NCBI GenBank assembly: GCA_963815445.1
Contig: CAWFGV010000004.1
Location: forward strand, 434,001-498,000
Length of the DNA stretch: 64,000 nucleotides
Direction: 5' to 3'
DNA from: JANLYC01 sp963815445
GTDB lineage: Bacteria > Actinomycetota > Actinomycetes > Propionibacteriales > Nocardioidaceae
Positions 1-8,960 of this stretch are shown in pieces. The notes beneath the pieces are model-generated. The model was not told the DNA's origin and made no database searches. It worked only from the letters and a program-made list of their open reading frames with translations. Within the stretch, counting starts at the first letter, position 1. Every line of letters starts with the position of its first letter. Both the position numbers and the translations under genes were made by a program.

Positions 1-1311
1 ACGCTGGTAGCGCTTGATGGCCTGCGTGGTCGTGGTTGCGACGTACCCGTCGATCACGAGCTCTTGGTCGAGTGCTGCGACGAGCGCTCGCTGCAGGGAC
101 CGGACCTGGTCGCTCGCCGAGCCTTGCTTGACCAGTGGCCTGGTCCCCCCGGACAGCAACGACGTCCAGGTCTGCGCGGTCAGTCGGCGGGTGACGCGCA
201 TCCCACGCCGGTCCTGGTACGTGCCGACCGCGCGCGCCGTGGCTAGATCGAACCGCTCGGACAGTGCCCGACTGTAGAGCCCGTGCCGGCGGAGCAGGCA
301 CTGAGCGGCGGCGACCTGCGGCGAACGAGCACCGCGCCCATAGGAGCGGTACCGCGCGAAGTCCAGGTCCACCCCACACGTGTGCAGGCGCCTTCCGGGT
401 GGCGAGCCACGCCCGACCAGGATCGCGTTCTGGTCGATGTGCACCGTCACCCGGCCGAAGCGCCTGTTCCGGTCCAGGTCGTACTGGTGCATCCGCTGCC
501 GTGCCCAGAAGCTGTCGCGGACGTACGGCTCGCCTTCGAGGTCGGGCTTGCCGTTCCCCCAGGCCAGCCACAGGACGTCAGGCATCGTGTAGCGGCCGGG
601 GTCGTTGGCCCGGCTCGCGTCGAGTGTCGCGATGCCGCTGGCGCCCGAGGAGTAGAAGCCTGCCTTCCAGCCGCGAGAGTGCAGCCGGTGGTTCCAGCCG
701 GACTGGAAGTTCAGCACCGCGCGGTTGCAACGGCCGATGGTGTAGTTGTAGGCCTCCATGTCGAGGAACAGGGTGCTTCCGCGCTTCAGGCCCAGGCCCC
801 GCGCGTGGTCGATCGCCCGGTTGGCCGCCGCCACGCCCTGCCGGCGCGCGTTGGCGGGTCGGCCGCTCATCGGGTGATCTGGCCGACTCGAGCAGGTGAC
901 CTGGTGGCTCGTCCCGCGGTCGAGCGTCGGCGCCTGGAGGCCGACCCAGATCGGGAAGATGCGCCACCCCTTGCGGTGTTGGGTGTAGACCCACTCGCGC
1001 GTGAGCTCGGGCTGCGAACACCCTCGCGACTCACCACCGATGTAGACGCCGACGCCCCAGTACGGAGACGCGACCAGCAGCTCGTCCATCGTGGCCTGCC
1101 TCGGCGCGGTACAGGTGTCGAAGCCGAGTCCGAACAGGCTGCCGGGCACTTTGACGGGCGGTGTCGGACGGCGCGCGTGGGCGGCATCCGGCGACCGGGG
1201 CTGAGCGATGGCGGCGGACGCGCCGTCGGAGGTGGTCGTGACCGCTCCGGCCCCCAACGTGCCGATCAGGCAGAGGGTGGCCGCGACGGTGGCGGTGCGG
1301 GAGGGGGGCAC
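1..1311 (-). CDS. Secreted DUF1906 glycoside-hydrolase-like protein with peptidoglycan-binding repeats (3' end cut off by the window)
   Basis: Open from a GTG at 1311 to the left edge, 437 codons without a stop, so the C-terminus is missing. The start has AGGAT about 6 nt upstream and opens a signal peptide (Arg, then a hydrophobic run to about residue 30). Residues about 60-290 match the DUF1906/Rv2525c-like domain: GFDTCTAPS-like beginning (FGLGFDTCTAP), YIGGESRGC, FLDMEAY and a late HIDQNAIL. Two peptidoglycan-binding type 1 repeats follow (AAAQCLLRRHGLY; VRSLQRALVAAL). The family has a TIM-barrel fold related to glycosidases and sits at the cell wall; its reaction is not established. It is divergent from the next gene. 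Family call is firm; substrate unknown. Confidence 0.8.
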   Translation of the reverse strand, partial: MPPSRTATVAATLCLIGTLGAGAVTTTSDGASAAIAQPRSPDAAHARRPTPPVKVPGSLFGLGFDTCTAPRQATMDELLVASPYWGVGVYIGGESRGCSQPELTREWVYTQHRKGWRIFPIWVGLQAPTLDRGTSHQVTCSSRPDHPMSGRPANARRQGVAAANRAIDHARGLGLKRGSTLFLDMEAYNYTIGRCNRAVLNFQSGWNHRLHSRGWKAGFYSSGASGIATLDASRANDPGRYTMPDVLWLAWGNGKPDLEGEPYVRDSFWARQRMHQYDLDRNRRFGRVTVHIDQNAILVGRGSPPGRRLHTCGVDLDFARYRSYGRGARSPQVAAAQCLLRRHGLYSRALSERFDLATARAVGTYQDRRGMRVTRRLTAQTWTSLLSGGTRPLVKQGSASDQVRSLQRALVAALDQELVIDGYVATTTTQAIKRYQR

Positions 1312-1432
1312 GAAGATCCTCAGGTCGGAAGCGTTGTCGAACGGTTCGCCGGAGCGGTTCACCACGCTAACAACCAGTCGGCGCCCCGGCGGCCGAATCG
1401 CCGAGATGAAGCCCTGGCTTAGGCTGCACGGC

Positions 1433-1807
1433 GTGCCAGTCCGTCTGCAACCGTTACCGGACCACGAGCTGTCCGCCGTGCTCGCCCGGCTCGACGCGGC
1501 CGCCGCAGCGGACAAACCGGTCACAACCGAGGACGTGCGAGCGGCGGTCAAGCACTTCCTCGCGGTGCTCACCACCCGCGCCCCCGGCAAGAGCGTCGAG
1601 GTCCGTGTCCCGCCGTACGCCGCGGTGCAGTGCATCGAAGGCGCCCGCCACACCCGCGGTACGCCGCCGGCCGTCGTCGAGACCGACGGCGTCACCTGGC
1701 TTGCCCTGGCCCGCGGGAACGAGACGTTCGCCCAGGCTCAGCACGACGGCCGTGTCCGAGCCTCGGGCGAACGGTCCGACCTCACCCCGCTGCTGCCCCT
1801 GACCTGA
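1433..1807 (+). CDS. Sterol-carrier-family (SCP2-like) protein
   Basis: A 124-residue cytosolic protein. The core (SVEVRVPPYAAVQCIEG, HTRGTPPAVVETD, TWLALARG, VRASGERSDL) is the conserved actinobacterial small protein annotated as sterol carrier family, usually near purF. It probably has an SCP2-like lipid-binding fold; the ligand is unknown. I chose GTG 1433 because TAGGCT (1420-1425) lies 7 nt before it, the pattern of a leaderless transcript, and conservation begins just after; the reading frame is open further upstream to ATG 1208 without conserved sequence. The dipeptidase follows after 24 nt but has its own promoter-like hexamer. Confidence 0.7.
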   Translation: MPVRLQPLPDHELSAVLARLDAAAAADKPVTTEDVRAAVKHFLAVLTTRAPGKSVEVRVPPYAAVQCIEGARHTRGTPPAVVETDGVTWLALARGNETFAQAQHDGRVRASGERSDLTPLLPLT

Positions 1808-1831
1808 TCGACCAGGGCTAGCATCGCCGCC

Positions 1832-3175
1832 ATGACCGAAGCCAGCGGTGACCTGCAAGCCGCCGTCACCCGAGTCCTCCCGGGTGTCCGCGCCGACCTC
1901 GAACGGCTGGTCCGGATCCCCTCGATCGGAGCCGACCCCGCCCGGCACGACGACGTACGCCGCTCGGCGCGCGAGACCGCAGGCTTGTTCGAGGCGGAAG
2001 GTTTCGACACCCGGATCGTCGAGGTCGACGGCGGCCTCCCGGCCGTGATCGCGCGCAAGACCGCCCCCGCTGGGCAGCCCACCGTGCTGCTCTACGCCCA
2101 CCACGACGTGCAGCCCGTCGGAGACCGCGCCAACTGGGACACCGAGCCGTTCGAGCCGACTGAGCGCGACGGACGCCTGTTCGGGCGCGGCGCGGCCGAC
2201 GACAAAGCCGGCATCGCCGCCCATCTGGCCGCTGTGCGCGCCCACGGAGCCGACCTGCCGGTCGGCGTCACCGTCTTCGTCGAAGGGGAGGAAGAGTCCG
2301 GCTCCGAGAGCCTCCCCGCGATACTGGCGCAGTACCGCGACATTCTCGCCAGCGACGTCATGGTCATCGCCGACTCCGCCAACTGGGACATCGGCGTGCC
2401 TGCGCTGACCACGTCGCTGCGAGGTCTGGCCGGCTGTGTCGTCGAGGTCCGCACGCTGCACCACGGCGTGCACTCGGGTATGTGGGGCGGCGTCGCTCCC
2501 GATGCCTTGACGACCCTGATCCGGCTGCTGGCCACCCTGCACGACAGTGACGGCAACGTGGCCGTCGAGGGACTCGTCTGGGGTCCCGCAGCGGACCTCG
2601 AGTACCCAGAGGAGCGGCTCCGCGCAGAAGCCGGGCTGCTCGACGGCGTTGGCCAGCTCGGGACCGGTCCGGCCGTGGAGCGGATGTGGACCAGGCCGGC
2701 GATCTCGATCATCGCCTTGGACGCGACCAGGGTCGACGACGCGAGCAACACGCTGCTGCCATCCGCCCGCGCCAAGGTCAGCATGCGGATCGCGCCTGGC
2801 GACGACTCCGCCCGGGCCCTGCAGGCGCTGAAGGACCACCTCACGGCACATGCACCGTTCGGTGCACAGGTGACCTTCTCCCACGACGACACCGGCGAGC
2901 CGTTCGCCGTGGACGCGTCGGGACCGGCGTACGACGCGGCCAGAGCGGCCTTCAAGGAGGCCTGGGACGGCACGGATCCGGTCGACGTCGGCATCGGCGG
3001 TTCGATCCCGTTCATCGCCGAGTTCGCAGCGATGTTTCCGGACGCAGCGATCCTGGTGACGGGGGTCGAGGACCCCGACACACGCGCACACGGGGCGAAC
3101 GAGGGCCTGCACCTGGCCGAGTTCGAGCGGGTCTGCCTGGCCGAGGCCTTGCTGCTGCGTAACCTCGCCCGGTAG
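1832..3175 (+). CDS. M20 family metallopeptidase (dipeptidase)
   Basis: A 447-residue cytosolic zinc peptidase of the M20 (CNDP/DapE-like) family. The metal site is visible in order: YAHHDVQPV (His, Asp), GRGAADDKAG (bridging Asp), EGEEESGS (catalytic Glu and ligand Glu), a later ADSANWD (Asp) and a C-terminal HGANEGLHL (His). A dimerisation lid lies about residues 190-310. Length is normal for the family. It should hydrolyse dipeptides or an N-acyl amino acid; the exact substrate cannot be read. ATG 1832 is preceded by TAGCAT with a 7-nt gap, indicating a leaderless start. Confidence 0.88.
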   Translation: MTEASGDLQAAVTRVLPGVRADLERLVRIPSIGADPARHDDVRRSARETAGLFEAEGFDTRIVEVDGGLPAVIARKTAPAGQPTVLLYAHHDVQPVGDRANWDTEPFEPTERDGRLFGRGAADDKAGIAAHLAAVRAHGADLPVGVTVFVEGEEESGSESLPAILAQYRDILASDVMVIADSANWDIGVPALTTSLRGLAGCVVEVRTLHHGVHSGMWGGVAPDALTTLIRLLATLHDSDGNVAVEGLVWGPAADLEYPEERLRAEAGLLDGVGQLGTGPAVERMWTRPAISIIALDATRVDDASNTLLPSARAKVSMRIAPGDDSARALQALKDHLTAHAPFGAQVTFSHDDTGEPFAVDASGPAYDAARAAFKEAWDGTDPVDVGIGGSIPFIAEFAAMFPDAAILVTGVEDPDTRAHGANEGLHLAEFERVCLAEALLLRNLAR

Positions 3176-3226
3176 TCAGGGGGCGCCGGTACGACGCAGC
3201 GGCCGCCAGCCCGTAGACTCCGTGGC

Positions 3227-4777
3227 GTGCCGCGCGGAGATGGGTTGCTGACCCACGAACTCGACCCTCACGACCGCGGACCGCAGGACGCCTGTGGTGT
3301 CTTCGGTGTCTGGGCCCCCGGCGAGGACGTCGCCAAGCTGACGTACTACGGCCTGTACGCCCTGCAGCACCGCGGCCAGGAGTCGGCCGGCATCGCGGTG
3401 GGCAACGGGCGTCAGATCCTCGTTTACAAGGACATGGGGCTGGTGTCCCAGGTCTTCGACGAGCCGACCCTGAACTCCCTCAAGGGCCACCTGGCCATCG
3501 GTCACTCCCGCTACTCCACGACCGGTGCGAGTGTCTGGCACAACGCCCAGCCGACGTTCCGGTCGACCGCGACCGGCTCCCTCGCGCTCGGTCACAACGG
3601 CAACCTCACCAACACCGGTGACCTGGCCCACCGGGTCGACCAGCAGGCGCGGGCGCACGGACAGCTCGACCTTGCCACCCACACCTCCGAGGCGTCCAGC
3701 GACACCGATCTCGTGACCGCGCTGCTCGCCGCGTACTCGGATCTGACGCTCGAGCAGGCGGCGCTCGAAATCTTCCCGACGTTGCGCGGCGCATTTTGCT
3801 TCGTCTTCATGGACGAGGGCACGTTGTACGCCGCCCGGGACCCGCAAGGCATCCGGCCACTTGTCCTGGGCCGCCTCGAGCGTGGCTGGGTCGTGGCGTC
3901 CGAGACCGCTGCGCTCGACATCGTCGGGGCGTCGTTCGTCCGCGAGGTCGAGCCCGGTGAGTTCCTCGCGATCGACGAGGACGGGCTACGTAGCCAGCGC
4001 TTCGCCGCGGCTGAGCCCAAGGGCTGCCTGTTCGAGTTCGTCTACCTGGCCCGGCCCGACACGCTCATCAGTGGACAGCGTGTGCACACCGTTCGGGCAG
4101 AGATCGGGCGGACCCTGGCGCGCGAGTTCCCCGTCGAGGCCGACCTCGTGATCCCGGTGCCCGAGTCCGGGACTCCTGCGGCCATCGGCTATGCGGAGGA
4201 GAGCAAGATCCCTTACGGGCAAGGGTTTGTGAAGAATTCGTATGTCGGCCGCACGTTCATCCAGCCGAGCAACACGATTCGGCAGCTCGGGATCCGGCTC
4301 AAGCTGAACGCGCTGCGCGACGTCATCGAGGGCAAGCGGCTCGTGGTCGTCGACGACTCGATCGTCCGCGGCAACACGCAACGGGCGCAGGTGCGGATGC
4401 TGCGTGAGGCGGGTGCCCGCGAGGTCCACGTGCGCATCGCCAGCCCTCCCGTCAAGTGGCCGTGCTTCTACGGCATCGACTTCGCGACCCGAGCAGAGCT
4501 GATCGCCAACGGCCTCAGTACCGAGGAGATCTGTCGCTCGATCGGAGCGGACTCACTGGCGTACGTCTCGCTCGACGGCCTGATCGAGGCCAGTGCCGTT
4601 GCCAAGGACGACCTCTGCCGCGCGTGTTTCGACGGGGTCTACCCGGTGGAGTTGCCCGAGCCGAGATTCCTCGGCAAACATCTGCTCGAGCAGGAGCTCG
4701 ACAACCCGCTGGGTCCCGACGGGCTGTCGTCGACGGTTGCCGGTGGCGGCGCCGCCGACGCGCTGCTGCGTCCGTGA
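3227..4777 (+). CDS. purF: Amidophosphoribosyltransferase
   Basis: First enzyme of de novo purine synthesis: PRPP plus glutamine to 5-phosphoribosylamine. 516 residues. An N-terminal propeptide of 22 residues precedes the nucleophile Cys23 (DACGVFGVW). The Ntn glutaminase domain follows (ALQHRGQESAGIA, HNGNL), then the phosphoribosyltransferase domain with the PRPP motif VVVDDSIVRGNT. CxxC near the C-terminus (LCRACFDGVYPV) and the propeptide point to the Bacillus-type enzyme with a [4Fe-4S] cluster. GTG 3227 has TAGACT 7 nt upstream (leaderless). purM follows after 22 nt, presumably as an operon. Confidence 0.97.
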   Translation: MPRGDGLLTHELDPHDRGPQDACGVFGVWAPGEDVAKLTYYGLYALQHRGQESAGIAVGNGRQILVYKDMGLVSQVFDEPTLNSLKGHLAIGHSRYSTTGASVWHNAQPTFRSTATGSLALGHNGNLTNTGDLAHRVDQQARAHGQLDLATHTSEASSDTDLVTALLAAYSDLTLEQAALEIFPTLRGAFCFVFMDEGTLYAARDPQGIRPLVLGRLERGWVVASETAALDIVGASFVREVEPGEFLAIDEDGLRSQRFAAAEPKGCLFEFVYLARPDTLISGQRVHTVRAEIGRTLAREFPVEADLVIPVPESGTPAAIGYAEESKIPYGQGFVKNSYVGRTFIQPSNTIRQLGIRLKLNALRDVIEGKRLVVVDDSIVRGNTQRAQVRMLREAGAREVHVRIASPPVKWPCFYGIDFATRAELIANGLSTEEICRSIGADSLAYVSLDGLIEASAVAKDDLCRACFDGVYPVELPEPRFLGKHLLEQELDNPLGPDGLSSTVAGGGAADALLRP

Positions 4778-4799
4778 CGTCTGGCCAGGAGGTGTCGCG

Positions 4800-5864
4800 A
4801 TGAACGACCGGTCCACCGGGTCGGCCTACGCCGGTGCCGGAGTCTCGATCGAGGCCGGTGACCGCGCGGTCGAGCTCATGAAGACCTGGGTCGAGAAGGC
4901 GCGACGACCCGAAGTCGTCGGCGGCATCGGCGGGTTCGCCGGTCTCTTCGACGCGTCCGCGCTCAAGACCTACGAGCGCCCCCTGCTCGCGACCAGTGCG
5001 GACGGGGTCGGCACCAAGGTCGCCATCGCCCAACGGCTGGACAAGCACGACACGATCGGCTTCGACCTGGTGGGCATGCTGGTGGATGACCTGGTCGTTT
5101 GTGGGGCCGAGCCACTGTTCCTGACCGACTACATCGCCTGCGGCTCAGTCGTCCCCGAGCGGATCGCCGCCATCGTGCGGGGGATCGCGGAAGCGTGCGT
5201 CGTCGCCGGCTGCGCTCTGATCGGCGGCGAGACGGCCGAACATCCCGGCCTCCTCGATCCCGATGAGTACGACGTAGCGGGTTCGACCACCGGAGTCGTC
5301 GAGGCTTCCCTGGTGCTCGGACGAGACCGGGTCGTCGCCGGTGACCTGCTGATCGCGATGGGCGCCTCCGGCCTGCACTCCAACGGGTACTCCCTGGTGA
5401 GACACGTGTTTCTCGAACAAGCCGGTTGGGCACTCGACCGGCATGTGGACCTGCTCGGCCGCACCCTCGGGGAGGAGCTGCTCGAGCCCACCCGCATCTA
5501 CGCACTGCCCTGTCTCGAGCTGGCTCGGGCGACGGACACACACGCCATGGCGCACGTCACCGGCGGTGGTCTGGCCGCCAACCTGGCCCGGGTGCTGCCC
5601 GAGACGGTCAGCGCTGTCGTCGACCGGTCGACCTGGTCGCCTCACCCCGTGTTCGCCCTGGTCGCCGAGGTCGGCCAGGTAGCGAGGCACGACCTCGAGG
5701 CCACGCTGAACATGGGCGTCGGCATGGTGGCCGCCACGCCGGCGGACGAGGCCGACGTCGCCCTCGCGCTGCTGCGCGGGCACGGGATCGACGCCTGGGT
5801 GTGCGGGGAGGTCACGACTGAGCCGGGTGGGACCGTGGCCCTCACCGGGTCTCACCCGACCTGA
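4800..5864 (+). CDS. purM: Phosphoribosylformylglycinamidine cyclo-ligase (AIR synthetase)
   Basis: Fifth step of purine synthesis: ATP-dependent ring closure of FGAM to AIR. 354 residues, normal length. PurM hallmarks: YAGAGVSIEAGDRAVELMK at the N-terminus, SADGVGTKV, DLVGMLVDDLVVCGAEPLFLTDY, LIGGETAEHPG, GLHSNGYSLVR and HVTGGGLAANLARVLP. ATG 4800 has a strong AGGAGG 7 nt upstream, unlike its leaderless neighbours, which fits translation from the purF transcript. The purF-purM order is conserved in actinobacteria. Confidence 0.97.
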   Translation: MNDRSTGSAYAGAGVSIEAGDRAVELMKTWVEKARRPEVVGGIGGFAGLFDASALKTYERPLLATSADGVGTKVAIAQRLDKHDTIGFDLVGMLVDDLVVCGAEPLFLTDYIACGSVVPERIAAIVRGIAEACVVAGCALIGGETAEHPGLLDPDEYDVAGSTTGVVEASLVLGRDRVVAGDLLIAMGASGLHSNGYSLVRHVFLEQAGWALDRHVDLLGRTLGEELLEPTRIYALPCLELARATDTHAMAHVTGGGLAANLARVLPETVSAVVDRSTWSPHPVFALVAEVGQVARHDLEATLNMGVGMVAATPADEADVALALLRGHGIDAWVCGEVTTEPGGTVALTGSHPT

Positions 5865-5902
5865 GTGCGCGCCCGCGCGTGTGTCTGTGCGCGAGTCCAG
5901 GT

Positions 5903-5919
5903 ATCGTGGTCATCACGAT
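5903..5919. promoter_or_regulatory. Palindrome ATCGTG-GTCAT-CACGAT before the DUF3073 gene
   Basis: Perfect 6-bp arms with a 5-nt spacer, about 65 nt before the DUF3073 start. Size and position would suit a dimeric repressor site or a weak hairpin. No known operator is recognised. Confidence 0.3.
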
Positions 5920-5983
5920 GAGATGATGAGAGCCCGGGCGTCCTAGGGGCGGACCCGGCCCGAGGTGCGAGGGGGTCGACCCT

Positions 5984-6199
5984 ATGGGGCGCGGCCGTGC
6001 GAAGGCGAAGCAGACCAAGGTTGCTCGTGAGTTGAAGTACCGCGAGTTCAACACGGACTTCTCCGCACTCCAGCGCGAGCTTCACGGTGACGAACGTGAT
6101 GAAGCTCGCCAGGACGACTCGACCGAAGGCGAGGAGTCCGACGACCCCTACGCGGATGGAGTGTCCGCAGCGGCGGAGCCGCGCGGACACTCTCAATAA
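5984..6199 (+). CDS. DUF3073 small basic/acidic protein
   Basis: A 71-residue protein whose first half (MGRGRAKAKQTKVARELKY, TDFSALQREL) is the DUF3073 signature, almost invariant in actinobacteria. The N-terminus is strongly basic and the C-terminus acidic and low-complexity. Function is unknown; the charge pattern would suit nucleic-acid contact, which is inference. A GAGGGGG ribosome site precedes ATG 5984. Its place between purM and vdh matches Streptomyces gene order. Confidence 0.88.
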   Translation: MGRGRAKAKQTKVARELKYREFNTDFSALQRELHGDERDEARQDDSTEGEESDDPYADGVSAAAEPRGHSQ

Positions 6200-6231
6200 C
6201 CACCTGCACCCACCCGGTCTGACCGGTCTTG

Positions 6232-6299
6232 CCCGCGAATTGCGGGAAAGTGCAGGCGCCTACCGGCGTGTCGACCTGCACCTTCCCGCAATTCGCGGG
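6232..6299. terminator. Long inverted repeat between convergent genes, likely bidirectional terminator
   Basis: 25-nt arms (6232-6256 and 6275-6299) that pair with a single mismatch, around an 18-nt loop that holds its own CGCC/GGCG pairs. It sits between the end of the DUF3073 gene and the end of the oppositely oriented vdh. There is no T-run, so it may act as an actinobacterial U-less terminator or an mRNA 3' end stabiliser. Confidence 0.6.
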
Positions 6300-6312
6300 G
6301 TGGGAGAGCGGG

Positions 6313-7419
6313 TCAGTCGAGGTAGATTCCGCGGAGCCGTCCGATGTCGGCCATCCGGCGTTCGGCCACCCGGTCCGCGGCCAGTGCCGTCGGCATACCC
6401 TCCGACGCCGCCAGCGCGAACACGCGCTTCGTCGTGTCGTAGATCGCGGCGGCATGCGCCTTCGCGCGGTCGAACGAGAACCCCTCGAGCTCGTCGGCCA
6501 CCTGGACCAGGCCCCCTGCGTTGACGCAGTAGTCCGGTGCGTACAGGATGCCGCGCGACTCGAGCACGTCCTCGATGCCAGGGTGCGCGAGCTGGTTGTT
6601 GGCCGCGCCGCAGATGATGCGGGCCTTCAGGAGGTGGACCGACTCGTCGTTGATGGCGTCCCCGAGCGCGCACGGCGCGTAGACGTCGAGGTCCGACGTC
6701 ACCAGCTCGTCGTTGTCGGCGACGACCTCCACCTCGGGATGGGCTGCACGCACCGCGGCGATCGCGGGTTCGTAGACATCCGTCGCGACCACGTCTGCGC
6801 CGTCGTCGAGCAGGTGCTCGACCAGGTGGCGACCTACCTTGCCGACACCGGCGACGCCGACGCGCCGCCCGTGCAGGGTAGGAGCCCCCCAGGTGACCTC
6901 CGCGGCCGCTCGCATGCCCTGGAAGACCCCGAAGGCCGTGAGGACGCTCGAGTCCCCGGCACCGCCATGCTCGACGGTGCGGCCGGTCACGAAGTCGCAC
7001 TCGCGCGCGACGATGTCCATGTCCTCGCTGTAGGTACCGACGTCGCACGCCGTGAGGTACCGACCGTTGAGCGACTGGACGAACCGGCCGTACGCCCGTA
7101 GCAGCGCCTCGGTCTTGTCGACATGCGGGTCGCCGATGATGACGGCCTTGCCGCCACCGAGGTCCAGGCCGGCCAGAGCGGCCTTGTACGCCATGCCCTT
7201 CGAGAGGTTGAGCACGTCGCGAAGGGCGTCGTGCTCGGTGGCGTACGGGTAGAACCGCGTCCCGCCGAGCCCGGGGCCGAGCGCGGTGCTGTAGATCGCG
7301 ATGATCGCCCTGAGGCCGCTGGCCTCGTCGTGGCAGAAGACGACCTGCTCGTGCGACGAGCTGTCGAACAGGGAGTATGACGAGTCGCCGACAGGCGCTG
7401 AACCAGAGGCTTCGGTCAC
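6313..7419 (-). CDS. vdh: Leucine/valine dehydrogenase (Glu/Leu/Phe/Val dehydrogenase family)
   Basis: NAD-dependent oxidative deamination of branched-chain amino acids to 2-oxo acids, feeding catabolism and branched fatty acid precursors. 368 residues. The substrate domain carries GPGLGGTRFYPY and the catalytic-lysine motif GGGKAVIIGDP; the Rossmann domain carries GVAGVGKVGRHL; the family motif CGAANNQL follows. Length and motifs fit leucine/valine rather than glutamate dehydrogenase. Start is GTG 7419 with GAAGGA about 10 nt upstream. Position next to the hypothetical gene and bldC matches the Streptomyces valine dehydrogenase locus. Leucine versus valine preference cannot be told from sequence. 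Confidence 0.88.
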   Translation of the reverse strand: MTEASGSAPVGDSSYSLFDSSSHEQVVFCHDEASGLRAIIAIYSTALGPGLGGTRFYPYATEHDALRDVLNLSKGMAYKAALAGLDLGGGKAVIIGDPHVDKTEALLRAYGRFVQSLNGRYLTACDVGTYSEDMDIVARECDFVTGRTVEHGGAGDSSVLTAFGVFQGMRAAAEVTWGAPTLHGRRVGVAGVGKVGRHLVEHLLDDGADVVATDVYEPAIAAVRAAHPEVEVVADNDELVTSDLDVYAPCALGDAINDESVHLLKARIICGAANNQLAHPGIEDVLESRGILYAPDYCVNAGGLVQVADELEGFSFDRAKAHAAAIYDTTKRVFALAASEGMPTALAADRVAERRMADIGRLRGIYLD

Positions 7420-7546
7420 GGTGGTGACGCTTCCTTCGTGGTCGGTGTCCGCGGGGGTGGTGCGGAACGGTTGGGACCACGATAGGCCTCGGGGCGATGC
7501 TGGCGAATCCCGGTTGCTCGGAACGGCGCGGTACTAATCTTCTTGT

Positions 7547-8365
7547 GTGCTGCCCTACCTCTCCTACCTGCGGGTCTACGAACCGCCGCACGCGTTGAGT
7601 GAGGCCGTCCGGGCGCACCTGGCCGTCGATCTCGACAGCAACGCAGAACCCGGACACACGCTGGCTACCGAGCAGCAGACGGCGCTGACCAGCGCCGTGG
7701 TGTCGCCGGGCCTGGTGCTCGAGAACGGCCGGTTCCCCAGCAGCTATGTCCTGCGCCGCGAAGGCCATTCGTACTTCTGCCCCACCGACATGCCGCTGCG
7801 GTCCTGGCTGTCGCTGACCGCGCTGCTCGAAAGCGTCGGGGGAGCCACGGCACACCTGTGGTTGTCCGCCGATTCGATCGCCACCGCAGACGAAGCGTTC
7901 CTCACCTGGCGGCAGCAGCACCCCAGCGCGGTTCCCCACATCCGCCAGACCACGTGGGGCATCCCGCGGACCTGGTTCGTGCTCGTCGCGGAGGACGAAC
8001 GAGAGACCTACGAGGCGGGCGGGCACCGGAGCGTCCGCTACCGGACACGCGCGGTCGATGCGCGGCGGCGGCTGGCCAGCGCCCACTCCGTCCTGCGCAA
8101 GGTGATCGACGAGGCCGAGCTGCTGGCAGAGCTCCGCGATCTCGGCGACTGGCTGGAGGCGTTCGACAGCGCCAGCTGGCTGGAGCTGGACTACGCCGGC
8201 GTCGCGCGGTTGCTCGGCGACGCACTGGCGACGGACCAGTCGGCACGCGACATCCACCGCGCCCTGGCGGCGTTGCGGTCGGGCGACTTCGCGACCGCGG
8301 GATCGTCGTACCGGGAGTTCGAGGAAAGGTGGCGCGTCGTGAACGGGTACGAACGCGCAAACTGA
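7547..8365 (+). CDS. Conserved hypothetical protein next to bldC
   Basis: 272 residues, soluble, no signal peptide or membrane segment. I recognise no enzymatic domain. The middle holds Trp-rich stretches (WGIPRTWFVLVAEDERETYE) and the C-terminus is helical and charged (ARRRLASAHSVLRKVIDEAELL; WLEAFDSASWLELDYAGVARLL). GTG 7547 has TAATCT 6 nt upstream, a leaderless start. A gene of this kind between vdh and bldC also occurs at the Streptomyces locus, so the context suggests a conserved but undefined role. A late RFEERWRV-like helix ends the protein. Confidence 0.7.
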   Translation: MLPYLSYLRVYEPPHALSEAVRAHLAVDLDSNAEPGHTLATEQQTALTSAVVSPGLVLENGRFPSSYVLRREGHSYFCPTDMPLRSWLSLTALLESVGGATAHLWLSADSIATADEAFLTWRQQHPSAVPHIRQTTWGIPRTWFVLVAEDERETYEAGGHRSVRYRTRAVDARRRLASAHSVLRKVIDEAELLAELRDLGDWLEAFDSASWLELDYAGVARLLGDALATDQSARDIHRALAALRSGDFATAGSSYREFEERWRVVNGYERAN

Positions 8366-8601
8366 CAGTGACGAAAGTAATTGTGTGAGGGCTGATCTTT
8401 TCCTGCAAGTTATCCCCACACGTTTAGGTCGTTCGGCTACGCTTTAGAGAAGGATGACCGCTTAGTTCCACCGCCGTGTATGTGCCGTCGGGCGTTGGTT
8501 CGTCGCAAGGGAGCTTTCCCTTGTAGCGGCTAGCCCTGCAGCACAAGGACGGACATCGTCCGGCTCGCGGCAAGCCGGGCATCGAACAATGAGGAGGCGG
8601 C

Positions 8602-8808
8602 GTGAACGCACGACCGACCGAGTCTGAACCCCTGCTCACACCTGCTGAGGTAGCCGCGATGTTTCGCGTCGACCCCAAGACGGTGACGCGCTGGGCCAAG
8701 GCCGGAAAGCTCAGTTCGATTCGTACGCTCGGCGGACATCGCCGGTACCGCGAATCGGAAGTACGTGAGCTGCTCGCAGGCGTACCAGGTCAACGCCAGG
8801 CTGAATAG
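8602..8808 (+). CDS. bldC: BldC-type MerR-family DNA-binding regulator
   Basis: A 68-residue protein that is essentially one winged helix-turn-helix: LLTPAEVAAMFRVDPKTVTRWAK, then GKLSSIRTLGGHRRYRESEV. BldC binds direct repeats head-to-tail as a MerR-type monomer array; in Streptomyces it delays entry into development, and homologues exist in non-sporulating actinobacteria. There is no effector domain. GTG 8602 has GAGGAGG 6 nt upstream. The 236-nt upstream gap holds no other gene, only AT-rich promoter-like sequence around 8395-8450, so a long 5' leader is likely. A strong terminator follows. Confidence 0.93.
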   Translation: MNARPTESEPLLTPAEVAAMFRVDPKTVTRWAKAGKLSSIRTLGGHRRYRESEVRELLAGVPGQRQAE

Positions 8809-8960
8809 TTTCTGGCCTGTCGGCCGTATCGGACCGGTCGTGGTCGCCCACGCGACGTCCACCCGGTACACCTGATCCGTCCGCTTACGCGGACGACGCG
8901 GCAGTAGAGAGGTCTTCCCGGTTCCCCCTGTAAACCGGACAGAACTCTGAAAAGCACAAG

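Noticed and set aside
1454..3112. Long minus-strand open frame opposite the sterol-carrier and dipeptidase genes
   Set aside because: It is antisense to two well-supported genes and has no recognisable domain; high-GC shadow frame.
6260..8419. 719-residue minus-strand open frame
   Set aside because: Spans vdh in another frame and the antisense of the next gene; composition is Arg/Gly/Pro-rich shadow.
8400..8425. DnaA-box-like TTATCCCCACA upstream of bldC
   Set aside because: It is a single imperfect match without dnaA, dnaN or a cluster of boxes, so no origin is supported.
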